Shown in pieces: positions 54,437 through 64,000 of a stretch of 64,000 bases of DNA (positions are counted from its first letter, which is position 1; every line of letters begins with the position of its first letter). The position numbers were made by a program, and so were the translations under genes. The notes beneath the pieces were generated by a model that saw only the letters and a list, made by a program, of their open reading frames with translations, ran no database searches and was not told where the DNA came from. The DNA is from Dactylorhiza incarnata (Eukaryota > Streptophyta > Magnoliopsida > Asparagales > Orchidaceae): positions 930,001-994,000 of the forward strand of contig JAWHQI010000503.1 in NCBI GenBank assembly GCA_033032865.1. Reading direction: 5' to 3'.

Positions 54437-55467
54437 AGACTAGTACATAAGTCCACAATCACACGCATCTGTATATATATTTATATCCAAATGTAAATTG
54501 TCCATCAATGAGTACATAAATGAAAGAGTAAAAGGGGCTTATGCCCAGTACATAACCAAGGTAGAACAAAAATCTCACTCTCTCACTCTACATCTATGCG
54601 GAAGCTAGCAACTCTCAAATCTTCAAACACCTGTCTTGTAGTAGAAGTATAGCATGGCTTCTGCTCCTCAGATCCTGCCATCATGTCTTGACTGGTCGTG
54701 CCTGTGCTCCAGCTCCTCGAACACCTACGGTCACAACCGACCGTTAGTCATAAAGATTAAGCCGAAATTGTCCCCGCCTCCCCCCGCGACTCCTAGGCAC
54801 CGTGCGGTAGGAAGAAGCGGAGGACAACAAAGTGGAGTAATCAAGAAGGTAGCAGGTGACAAACATTCTACGCTAACAAGAGTATATCCATATAAATTTT
54901 ATGCTAGCAGTATGAGCAAGTAAACAGTATTAAGTGCAGTAAAGTAATATCGCGGCAGTAAAAGAGGTAAGCAAGAGAAGCAGTGCGACGCAAGTAAAGT
55001 AATTTAAAAGTAACCATTGATTTATAGGAATGCCCATACAAACCTATAGACCAAGGGGTCGTTTAGCAGGGCCTATCGTATAAAAAGTCTCATACCAATT
55101 TATACGATAGGGGTAGGGGTTGAAATGCAATATTCATGCTATGACATACAAGGTATGCTGTTATGCTATGTTCATACAAGTGCAACTCACTCACTACGAC
55201 TCTATGCGCATAAACCTTTAGTTCCCCCTTTTTGGAGCTAGCAAGACTCCCAGGATACTCCCGTAGTGGCAAACGGAAGCGGTGGGTTGGGCCTCGCCCA
55301 CCTTTAGGTTGGTATTCACACTACCTAACCTAGACCTATCGTACCCCTCAACACAAAACCGCGGAGCGTCTGCGTACTTTGCTGACTGGACCGCCAGACT
55401 TTCATGGCTAAGTGTAATTACCACACTTGCCGAGTCAACGTATTGACGTCGGTGTGAACAACCATCT
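54437..55467. repeat. Probable gypsy LTR-type sequence, left part
   Basis: No reading frame of substance. The sequence continues at 63008 after F (joined by CATCT), so both parts belong to one repeat. Its style (ATGCGGAAGC, long noncoding stretches, repeated CCGAGCCA units) resembles large chromovirus LTRs, but neither edge is visible. An inverted pair around 55074-55110 (CCTATCGTATAAA/TTATACGATAGG) is noted. Confidence 0.4.
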
Positions 55468-56789
55468 TTTTGGGAAAATGATTTCTCTTAACCCCTAGAA
55501 ATGTGTTAAAGAAGAATTCTAAGAATGAAAAATAAGGCTAAGTAAATATGCGTCGAATAGTATTCGACGTAACGTCGAAATGTAGTCGACGTTTCCTTCA
55601 GATTGAGTCGAAGTAACTCTAGGAAGATTTCGACGTATGTGTTGTCGACGTTACTCTGATTTCTAGTCGACGCATCTAATGTAGTCGACGCACCTTTGTC
55701 AACGCACCTTCCTTATTCTCCTCTCGACGTCCAGACAGGATGTATGCGACGCTTGCGTCGAATAGTAATCGACGCACGTCGATCTTTATGACAGAATTCA
55801 AAATCGCCAGATCTCTTTCCTTATCTTATAGATCTGATCTATATGGAATCAATTTATGTCTTATAGCCGTTCTGAATCTTTCCTTTCCTCTATTAGATTC
55901 TTGGCTAATTTGTTAAAATTCATTATGGACATTATTTGAAATTAGAATGAATACTTTCCTTCTATGGATATAACTATTATGGGAATTTCTCTTTCTTTCA
56001 AATACTCTGCCTGCTAATTGATTACTCTCCTTTAGTATTATTTGATTGAAACAGAGCTATAAATAAAGAGGAGGTCGGCAGAAGAAGTAGTCAAGTGATT
56101 CACCATTTTTACATTTGAAAAGAGGACAAGCTCCCAAGTGAAAAAAGAGAGAATTGAGAAATAGTCCTGCAGCAATATTCAAGCATTCTTCTTCCTCTGC
56201 TTCTGAAGTCACCCTTCTGCAAATTCTAATTGCTCTCACATAAGAGAGAAAAGCTACAAATCTTCTTCTCCCTATAGAAGAAAGATTTAATTCACTTCTT
56301 GTGCTTCCAATCTTCTTGCTAGGAGGAAGATTCATTCTTGTTCTTATTTCTTTCTTCTTTCTTATTTTTACTTAAACATTGTAAAAGAGTTTTTAGAATC
56401 TCTCTTCAAAAAATTCAGTGTACTGGTTCTAAGAGTCTCCTTTTCAAAAGACTCAGTTGGTTCTAAGAGTCTCCTTGTCAAAAGACTCAGGGTGGTTCTA
56501 AGAGTCTCCTTATCAAAAGACTCAGTGCAAGATAGTGAATTCCTACCAAGGGGGTAGAAGAGTGGACTACCCAATGTTTGGGGAACCACTATATTTTCTT
56601 GTGTTGTGCTGTGATTTCTTTTCTTGCATTTACTTTCTTTATTTGTTAAATTCTTGTTGGTGTGTGGGAAGCTATAATCTGTGATCATACACATATATAT
56701 ATATATATATTAACATTGCACAAAATATTTTTTTAATCTCTATTCACCCCCCTCTAGAGAATTCTAGTGAGGTTAACTGTGCACTTTCA
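55468..56789 (+). repeat. 5' LTR of F
   Basis: Starts TTTTGGGAAAATG (TGTTGGGAAAATG in the partner) and ends TGCACTTTCA. U3 boxes are at 55549-55785. TATA TATAAATAAA is at 56058-56067. A GGTTCTAAGAGTCTCCTT unit occurs three times at 56422-56520. Confidence 0.93.
55549..56067 (+). promoter_or_regulatory. F U3: GCGTCGAAT..ATTCGACG boxes and TATA
   Basis: Copies of GCGTCGAATAGTATTCGACG, AACGTCGAAATGTAGTCGACG, TATGTGTTGTCGACG and others lie at 55549-55785, about 270 bases before the TATA at 56058. The same core (GTCGA/TCGAC) recurs in gag and before the extra gene. Confidence 0.8.
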
Positions 56790-56791
56790 AT

Positions 56792-56802
56792 TGGTATCAG
56801 AG
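56792..56802 (+). promoter_or_regulatory. Primer binding site of F (initiator tRNA-Met)
   Basis: TGGTATCAGAG, then GG instead of C, two bases after the LTR end. Confidence 0.88.
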
Positions 56803-56888
56803 GGAGGTTGATCTAAAAAGGTTAACTCCTTGATCAAAAAGGTCCTACCTCTTGTTTTTAAATATATATATTTTTTTAAATTATTTTC

Positions 56889-59240
56889 ATGGCACAAATC
56901 AAAGATTATGCTTCCACCAGACCACCAATGTGTAATCTTGAAAAGTTTGCAGTTTGGAAAACAAGAATCAGAATTTATATGAATTCCATTGATGCTGACT
57001 TGTTTAATATTACTGTGACAGGTCCCCCAAAGCCCTATAGAAAGGATGCAAGTGGCAATGTCACACAAACACTTGTTCCAAGATCTGAGTGGACAGAAGA
57101 TGAGAAGAAGGCAAGAACATATGATCTAAAGGCCATGAACATACTTGTCTCAACTCTCTCAGATGACATCTTTCAAAGGGTTGTTGACTGTGAATCATCC
57201 AAAGAAATTTGGGAAGCTCTTACAAAGATGGTGGAAGGAAGTGCTGATGAAAAGAAAGATAAGAAGGCCCTATTGATCTCCCAATATGAGAACTTCCAAA
57301 AGAAGAATGAAGAGAGTATCTCTGAGATGTATGACAGATTCAGTCTAATCATCAACCAATTGAAAAACTTGGATAGAGAGATCTCCCTCACTGAGATTAA
57401 TGACAAATTGCTAATGAGTCTCCCCAGTTCATGGGACTCAAGAATATGGGCAATAAGAGACACAAGAGGACAAAAGGAAATCTCTACAGATGCTCTCTTA
57501 GGAAAACTCAAATCTTATGAGCAACTACTGAAAACTAAAGAAGAGAAAAAAAGAAGAGAAAACACTCCAATCTCCTCAAAAGACAGGAACATAGCTTTAA
57601 AGGCAACAGAAGAAAGGACTGTCACTGAAGAAGAACTATTCAGTTTTCTAGCCAGAAGATTTAAGAAATGGGTCAAGACAAATGGATCAAAAGGTAGGGA
57701 GTCAAAACCAAGGTATGACAAAACTCCCACTAACGAAATTATTTGCTATTCTTGCAGGAAACCTGGACATATTGCCCCAGAATGTCCAGAGAATGCTGAA
57801 ACAAAGAAAGATCTGAAAAGAAAAGATCTCAAGAAAAATGGGAAGAAGAAAGAAAGAGGCTTTATTGCAGAAGCCTGGAGTGAAACAGACTCTGAGGACA
57901 GTTCATCCTCTAAGAGTGACAATGAAGAATCTAGGCAAGAAGACCTATGCTTGATGGCCTTTGAAGGCCCCAAGAATGATGATGGTGCTAAATCTTGGAG
58001 TGAGACAGGATCAGAAGAAAGCATATCTTCTGAAGATGAAAAAGAAAATAGCCTTATTCTCATAGAGTAATCTGAGGATAAGGATGAGGTAAGCATCTTT
58101 GATGAAATAGATTTTCAAAGTGATAAATTCAGAAATGATTTTATGGGAATGTGTCTAGATCAATTAAAAGCTAAACAAGAAATCAAGGACCTAAAAGAAC
58201 AAATTCATATGGTCAAGAACCAAAGAAATAGAAAGGATATAAGCTCAATAGATCATGTATTAAGGGCTAACATAAGAGAGAAGGAAATAGAAAGGGCTAG
58301 AATAGAAAATCAGTTCCTTAAGGATAAGGTTTCTCAGGCAAAGGCCTTTGAAGAATCAATAAAAATGAGAAGCCAAACTCTTAAAGAAATCACTGAAAAA
58401 CAAACAATAAGACACAAAAATCTTGGGCTAGGGGATGATCCATCAATCAGCCTAATTCCATCCAACAAGCCTGCTTGGATGAGCCCTGTAAAATTCACAA
58501 AACCCATCAAATTAGCAAACCAAGAAAAAGAATCACAACATAAGAAAGAACACTTCTTCAAGGAAATAAAGGAATTTGATGAAACATCATATTATTCAGC
58601 TGATGACTCACAAACTTCATCTGAAAAGACAACTAAACCAAAAGAAACAACATTCAAAGGAGTAAAAACAGAAAAAGGTAAAATGAAAATTTATGAAGAC
58701 ACAGTTGCGTCGACTTCATATCAACGCATGAATGATTGTGCGTCGACTTCTACTCGACGTAACCTCTCAGATGCCTCGACCTCTACTCGACGCTTGAATA
58801 AAGATACGTCGACATCCAATCAACGCAACTTTCTCCATGCGTCGATACCAGATCAACGCAATCTGAGGAATGCGCCGAATATAAATCGACGCAACTATCA
58901 ACATACGTCGAATAGATATCGACGCATAAAAACTCAGAGCAACATGAACACCTATATTCCAAAAATCTTCCATCTTAACCCCCATTCAGGACCCATTCAT
59001 CCTGATCATGATTTCTATCCTAATCAACATTCTAACCAAAATTTCTACCCAAAACTTGGTAACCAAAATTCCCATCCTAATCAAACCTTCTATCCTAATC
59101 AACACTGGTATTCTAGTCAACACTTCTATCCCCATTTAAACTCAAACTCTCACAAAAGTAAGATACTTAAGTGTTACATATGCAACAAAAATGGCCACCT
59201 TGCCAAAAAGTGTTGGTATAATCAATCAAATTGGTCTTAA
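56889..59240 (+). pseudogene. gag: F gag, 783 codons with one internal stop
   Basis: One frame from ATG 56889 to TAA 59238-59240. It is interrupted only by TAA 58068-58070, so residues 1-393 form a complete short Gag. Capsid (residues about 15-215) is of the Copia UBN2/gag type. Knuckle one CYSCRKPGHIAPEC is near 57747. Then come an acidic Ser-rich stretch, a coiled coil (58150-58400), seven 11-residue repeats (58707-58937), a His/Asn/Pro-rich region (58970-59150) and knuckle two CYICNKNGHLAKKC near 59173. The second half is conserved enough to suggest the stop is recent or read through. Confidence 0.9.
58707..58937 (+). repeat. F gag: seven boxes at exact 33-bp spacing (11-residue repeat)
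   Basis: Units start at 58707, 58740, 58773, 58806, 58839, 58872 and 58905. Each holds a near-palindrome of the type GCGTCGACTTCTACTCGACG, the same core as the LTR boxes. In frame they encode variants of ASTSTRRNLSD. Sequence between boxes is less conserved than the palindromic halves. Confidence 0.92.
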
Positions 59241-59332
59241 AACCCAGTCCTAGGCTAACTTAGAAACCTTTAGGATTAAGAAGAGATAAAAAGAAATAAA
59301 CACCTAGAACTTTTCAGGAAAATTAAAAGTCA

Positions 59333-59598
59333 CGTCGACTTCTAATCGACGCACCGTCGATGACTCAAATCAATAGGTACAATCGACGCATGCGTCGACT
59401 ACTATCGACGCATATGTCGATAAGAAACCCTTGCATCCCAGAACTAACTAAATCGACGCTCACGTCGAATTTCACTCGACGTAACGTCGACCTCATAAAA
59501 ACGAGCGGCAATACTAAAATATTTTCGGTCACATCCACTGAAGTACCGAATAAGCCTTGAATTGAGTCCTGTTTCGACGCTTCACCTGACTTAAATAG
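59333..59598 (+). promoter_or_regulatory. Internal promoter of F: boxes and TATA before the extra gene
   Basis: A second box cluster (59333-59490: GTCGACTTCTAATCGACGCA, GCGTCGACTACTATCGACGC, CGTCGAATTTCACTCGACG) is followed by TTAAATAG at 59591-59598 and a pyrimidine-rich leader. The layout parallels the D antisense promoter. Confidence 0.7.
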
Positions 59599-59693
59599 AC
59601 TCTTCAGTTAGAAACCTTCACGACTCTGCATCCTTCATCCTTCTTGCTCCTCAGACCAGCCGATTTCTTCCTCTCTCTTTCACTAACCTAAAA

Positions 59694-61376
59694 ATGGCTC
59701 CAAAGACCAACTCAGGCTTCGACATTGACCTTGCATCATTGCTCTCTTTACTGAAGCAGGACTGGACAAGCTCATCTCCACTAGGTGCAAGCTCCTGGAA
59801 TCAGAGCTCACAGAGCTAATAACTCATGTTCAGATATCTGAACAAGGAGAAATCCAGGGAACACTATATGAGACACAAGTCTCATCTCAACAGAACATAT
59901 TAGGGCCATCTTTGATCTTCCATCAGGTATATCCTACTATCATCTTTGTTTAAAAAAAATAAGGAAAGAAGATGAGCTTCTAAAAGAATGACTAAACAGG
60001 TCTTAACTATTCCCCTATTAGGTGATGAATCTGTTGAACTCACACCTGATGAAATCAAGCATTTACTCACCACCATGAATTTCTCAAAAGATAGGCCAAT
60101 CCTTCTGAAAAAGATAGACTTTTCTGATGAGTACAGATTGCTGGCAGATATAGTAGGGAAGATACTACTATGCAAGATATCAGCCCATGATGCAGTGCCC
60201 AAGCAGCAACTAAACATCATGGGGGCCCTTGTACTAAAGAAGAAAATAGACTGGGCCAGCTGTCTGCTCAAGATGATAGGCTCTAGATATTCTCACAAAG
60301 AGAATGCCTACATGAGGATTATGAGTCAAGTACTCTTCCACTCCTTCCCTGACCTCTGTAGGTCAAAAGGAATTCCTATCCCTCCTGGAAAGAGGATGTC
60401 CATTGCCCTCTTCTCCAAATGGACTAGGCAAATCCCCAAGCCTGGTTCCATTCCTGAAAGGACTCCCTCTCCTCCTAACTCTCCTCCTCCTCCTCCTCAA
60501 AGAGACAATCCTTCTCTACCACCATCATCCACTCAAATAATATCTACTACCCTCACAACTCCTACTCTACCTACCTCTTCTCAAACACCTGCTCAAACAG
60601 CAGTTTCTCCTTCTTTTCCTCCTCCTATTTCCCCATCTTCTCTACCTCCATTATCACCCAAACCTCATGTATCAACTTACTTCTCTCCTCCTCTATCACC
60701 TCTTCCTCCACCATCACCTCCTCACCTTTCACACCATGAATCATCTGCATCCCCTGAGGCTCTCATCACTCAGTGCATCAAATCAGCAGCTGAAAAATTT
60801 CAAGTGATGCTAGATAAGCATTGCTCCCAAATTCATCCCTCCATCCTTCACATGCACACCCAAATAGATGTGGTCAGTGCCTCTGTGCAAGTCCTAAAGA
60901 CCTCTCTCTCTTCCTCTAGAGTGACAAGGTCTTTCTTAACCTCCCTGGCCAAGAAGGTCAAGAAGGGGGAGAATCTAGATGAAGAGCAGCCATCCAATCC
61001 TAAATCTCTCTCTCACAAGTCCCCTCCTTCTCCAAAATCTGACAAAATCCTTGGGAATGAGACAGTACCTGAGCTACACCATGATGAACAAACAATAGAG
61101 GTACTCAACATAGCAAGAGATGCTGCAAATCAAATGGCACTACTACAAGGGGAGGGAAGCAGAGCAAACAATGAGGCTGAAAAGGAAGATGGTGAGAAAG
61201 AGCTGAATACTACCATAAATCAAGATAGAAATGAACCAGATGATGTGATGGCTCAGGAGTCAGTTGCAACTGGGGCTGGAGATGATAAAGATACTGAAGA
61301 AGTAGAAGGAGTAAAAGAAGTTCTATCCCAGGGGGAGTTACCTGCTCGGAGGAGCTACCTGCTCAGGGGGAGCTAA
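59694..61376 (+). pseudogene. F extra gene: Pro-rich protein, possibly 'plant transposon protein' type
   Basis: ATG 59694 opens a short frame (GFDIDLASLLSLL) that continues after a shift near 59750 as EAGLDKLISTRCKLLESELT. It reaches the codons at 59926 and may splice across a 73-base GT-AG intron (59927-59999) into the long frame that ends at TGA about 61374-61376. Exon 2 has a helical domain (to about 60430: IMGALVLKKKIDWASCLLKMI) resembling the C-terminal half of D's antisense protein. A Ser/Pro-rich tract (60440-60740) and helical, acidic C-terminus follow. No membrane segment, so no evidence that it is an envelope protein. The gene sits where Sireviruses carry the envelope-like gene, in sense. 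Confidence 0.68.
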
Positions 61377-61683
61377 ATGAACTTCCTACAAATGAGAAAG
61401 AGAAACCCTCCTCTCCTAAAACAGTAGTATTCAAGAGAAACAGAAAGACTCCTCCTACCCCTCCTGAGTAATATTTGAAAACAATGCTGATATATTTTAC
61501 CCTATAGTTGAATACTAATTGGTATGAACATGAAATCTGTTTATATAATGTGTTTATATGAATTCTTCTAAATTTCACTTTTGATTGAGTGCAATATTTC
61601 TTATCTTTACAAATGCTGTGCTGGGTTAATTATATGCTAGTACAATTTCCCTCTAAATAGGGTTAAGACAAATAGGGGGAAAT
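61328..61683 (+). promoter_or_regulatory. F polypurine tracts
   Basis: CAGGGGGAGTT (61329), TCAGGGGGAGCT (61362) and the terminal AATAGGGGGAAAT (61671-61683) directly before the 3' LTR. The first two lie inside the extra gene's end. Confidence 0.75.
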
Positions 61684-63002
61684 TGTTGGGAAAATGATTT
61701 CTCTTAACCCCTAGAAATGAGTTAAAGAAGAATTCTAAGAATGAAAAATAAGGCTAAGTAAATATGCGTCGAATAGTATTCGACGCAACGTCGAAATGTA
61801 GTCGACGTTTCCTTCAGATTGAGTCGAAGTAACTCTAGGAAGATTTCGACGTATGTGTTGTCGACGTTACTCTGATTTCTAGTCGACGCATCTAATGTAG
61901 TCGACGCACCTTTGTCGACGCACCTTCCTTATTCTCCTCTCGACGTCCAGACAGGATGTATTCGACGCTTGCGTCGAATAGTAATCGACGCACATCGATC
62001 TTTATGACAGAATTCAAAATCGCCAGATCTCTTTCTTTATCTTATAGATCTGATCTATATGGAATCAATTTATGTCTTATAGCCGTTCTGAATCTTTCTT
62101 TTCCTCTATTAGATTCTTGGCTAATTTGTTAAAATTCATTATGGACATTATTTGAAATTAGAATGAATACTTTCCTTCTATGGATATAACTATTATGGGA
62201 ATTTCTCTTTCTTTCTAATACTCTGCCTGCTAATTGATTACTCTCCTTTAGTATTATTTGATTGAAACAGAGCTATAAATAAAGAGGAGGTCGACAGAAG
62301 AAGTAGTCAAGTGATTCACCATTTTTACATTTGAAAAGAGGACAAGCTCCCAAGTGAAAAAGAGAGAATTGAGAAATAGTCCTGCAGCAATATTCAAGCA
62401 TTCTTCTTCCTCTGCTTCTGAAGTCACCCTGCTGCAAATTCTGATAGCTCTCACATAAGAGAGAAAAGCTACAAATCTTCTTCTCTCTATAGAAGAAAGA
62501 TTTAATTCACTTCTTGTGCTTCCAATCTTCTTGCTAGGAAGAAGATTCATTCTTGTTCTTATTTCTTTCTTCTTTCTTATTTTTACTTAAACATTGTAAA
62601 AGAGTTTTTAGAATCTCTCTTCAAAAAATTCAGTGTACTGGTTCTAAGAGTCTCCTTTTCAAAAGACTCAGTTGGTTCTAAGAGTCTCCTTGTCAAAAGA
62701 CTCAGGGTGGTTCTAAGAGTCTCCTTATCAAAAGACTCAGTGCAAGATAGTGAATTCCTACCAAGGGGGTAGAAGAGTGGACTACCCAAAGTTTGTGGAA
62801 CCACTATATTTTCTTGTGTTGTGCTGTGATTTCTTTTCTTGCATTTACTTTCTTTATTTGTTTAATTCTTGTTGGTGTGTGGGAAGCTATAATCTGTGAT
62901 CATACACACACATATATATATATTAACATTGCACAAAATATTTTTTAATCTCTATTTACCCCCCCTCTAGAGAATTCTAGTGAGGTTAACTGTGCACTTT
63001 CA
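61684..63002 (+). repeat. 3' LTR of F
   Basis: 1319 bp, TGTTGGG to TGCACTTTCA, partner of 55468-56789; duplication CATCT follows. TATA near 62273. Confidence 0.93.
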
Positions 63003-63007
63003 CATCT

Positions 63008-64000
63008 AATACCGAAGACCCACCACCTTCGTGCACAAGCAACATGTTCTACTATCTACCTCCGAGCCATAAGCTCCACGGGCTAACCTGCCCGTCAATA
63101 ATAACCTTCCGAGCCACCGGCTCACCGGACCAACCCGTCCGTACCAACATACACTACTGAGTCACAAGCTCACCTGACTTGTCAATCCGCTCTTACAAAC
63201 ACAGAGCTTACTGCTCGTAGCACCAAATCGACTAAGCTCCCGTAACCACGGGGTGTGTGTGAGTGTGTTATTAAATTATTCTTGTGTAACATCTTATCCC
63301 TACGGTTTACGGTTAATCTTGGACTCCCCGAGGATTACCCTGTAAGGGGCTCGCTACGGTACTAGGAACTACAATGGGATGACACCCCAAAGTTCCCTTT
63401 CTCAAGATACTTAGTATTATTGGTATCTACCCGTAAAATTACCCTCTTATTATTCTACTTAAATTAAACCTCAGTGCTTTATGACCCTCTAAGGGGAAGG
63501 ACGATCTTTCGTCAATCCCGAGCACAGCCTTACCCATAGCTCACTAAGCACTCTCATCGTCTAAACTCCTATTTAGACTACTCTTGTTTAGTTCTTATTA
63601 TACTTGGAAGTTTAGGGTGGATCCTGGACTTCCCGAGGGCTGCCCGGTGAAGGGTTCGCAAGGTACTAGGGTAGGTGATGGGATGATGCCCAACCCCTTT
63701 CCAGGACAATTAATATTCTTGGTGACTACCCTAACCCAACATTCCACCTTCTCATTATTCTTTATAACTTAAGTGTTTTCACGCCTTATGTTTCATCCTG
63801 CTCCTAAGCAATCATTCTTTTGGACTCAACTCTAATAACTCTTAGTCATCTAAGTGGTCTAAACTCATCTCTTGTTATAATTCAATTCTCACTGATTTCC
63901 TTTGTGATTCTATTGACATAATCACCATAATGAGTTTTTACTATCCGTAGACCACGATATATAAGTAACTTAGATTCCTATGATGGAACCTTAGTCAAAT
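63008..64000. repeat. Probable gypsy LTR-type sequence, right part
   Basis: Continues 54437-55467 beyond F. Degenerate repeats of CCGAGCCA.AAGCTC.CCGG with AACC.GCCCGTC occur at 63060-63230. Two related blocks (63316-63400 and 63611-63710) share CCCCGAGG..CCC.GT.AAGGG.TCGC and GGTACTAGG. No gene is seen and the sequence runs off the window. Confidence 0.4.

Larger units (their letters stand above)
55468..63002 (+). mobile_element. Element F: non-autonomous Sirevirus-like Copia with gag and an extra gene
   Basis: LTRs 55468-56789 and 61684-63002 (1322 and 1319 bp, near-identical), flanked by CATCT at 55463-55467 and 63003-63007. Primer site, long gag with two zinc knuckles, an internal promoter-like region, a Pro-rich gene, purine tracts. 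Protease, integrase, RT and RNase H are all absent: gag ends at 59240 and the extra gene begins within 500 bases. It must have relied on another element's enzymes. Its overall plan and multiple boxes match Sireviruses. Confidence 0.92.

Noticed and set aside
59988..61376. Envelope protein in F
   Set aside because: The position fits, but no signal peptide, membrane segment or coiled fusion region is visible.
1..64000. Host protein-coding gene
   Set aside because: All long frames are explained by retroelements or LTR shadows; no other domain was recognised.

Overview
The window is about 64 kb of flowering-plant genomic DNA made almost entirely of LTR retrotransposons nested inside one another. 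The evidence is the set of plant-type lineages (Sirevirus/Sire and Tork among Copia; Athila, Tat and probably chromovirus among Ty3/gypsy), plant tRNA-complementary primer sites, plant-style introns and 5-bp target duplications. I found no host gene, rRNA gene or functional tRNA gene. The species cannot be named from this sequence. Every coding region I could read carries at least one stop or frameshift, so nothing here looks autonomous now.

Layout. (1) 1-2868: 5' part of an Athila-like element H, minus strand. (2) 2869-52813: an old Tat-like element A, opened by later insertions. Inside A: Sirevirus B (3268-33392, duplication GGCAG), solo LTR G (35581-36383, ATCAT) and Tat-lineage element E (38000-51065, TGGAG). 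Inside B: solo LTR X (4662-8345, GTAAC), Tork element C (13150-18525, ATCTC) and minus-strand Sirevirus D (19499-30705, AGTAT). With its inserts removed B is about 9.8 kb. Inside E: a 96-bp tandem array split by a 602-bp inverted repeat (45069-45670, CTCAC). (3) 52814 to about 54436: LTR and leader of a second Athila-like element J. (4) 54437-64000: probable gypsy LTR-type DNA interrupted by F (55468-63002, CATCT), a Sirevirus-like element that keeps gag and an extra gene but has no pol.

How the parts work. Complete elements follow LTR, primer site, gag, protease, then Copia order (integrase, RT, RNase H) or gypsy order (RT, RNase H, integrase), then a long 3' region, purine tracts and LTR. 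Several families carry extra genes in that 3' region with their own TATA boxes. E has two antisense genes whose reading frames join only across short GT-AG introns. A has the remains of a similar antisense gene. D has an antisense gene with a probable 5'-UTR intron. F has an extra gene in sense orientation.

Most interesting theme: nearly every family carries its own short palindromic motif, clustered just upstream of the LTR TATA box. In D and F the same motif recurs upstream of the internal gene. In B, D and F it is also embedded in gag just before the second zinc knuckle; in F it forms seven copies at an exact 33-bp spacing. The Sirevirus LTR boxes, and boxes near the envelope gene, are known from the literature as I recall it; the gag-embedded copies and the parallels across lineages deserve a second look. 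Also notable are an 88-bp noncoding block almost unchanged between B and D, a UAG shared by B and D at the gag/protease junction, and the tRNA-headed palindrome in E.
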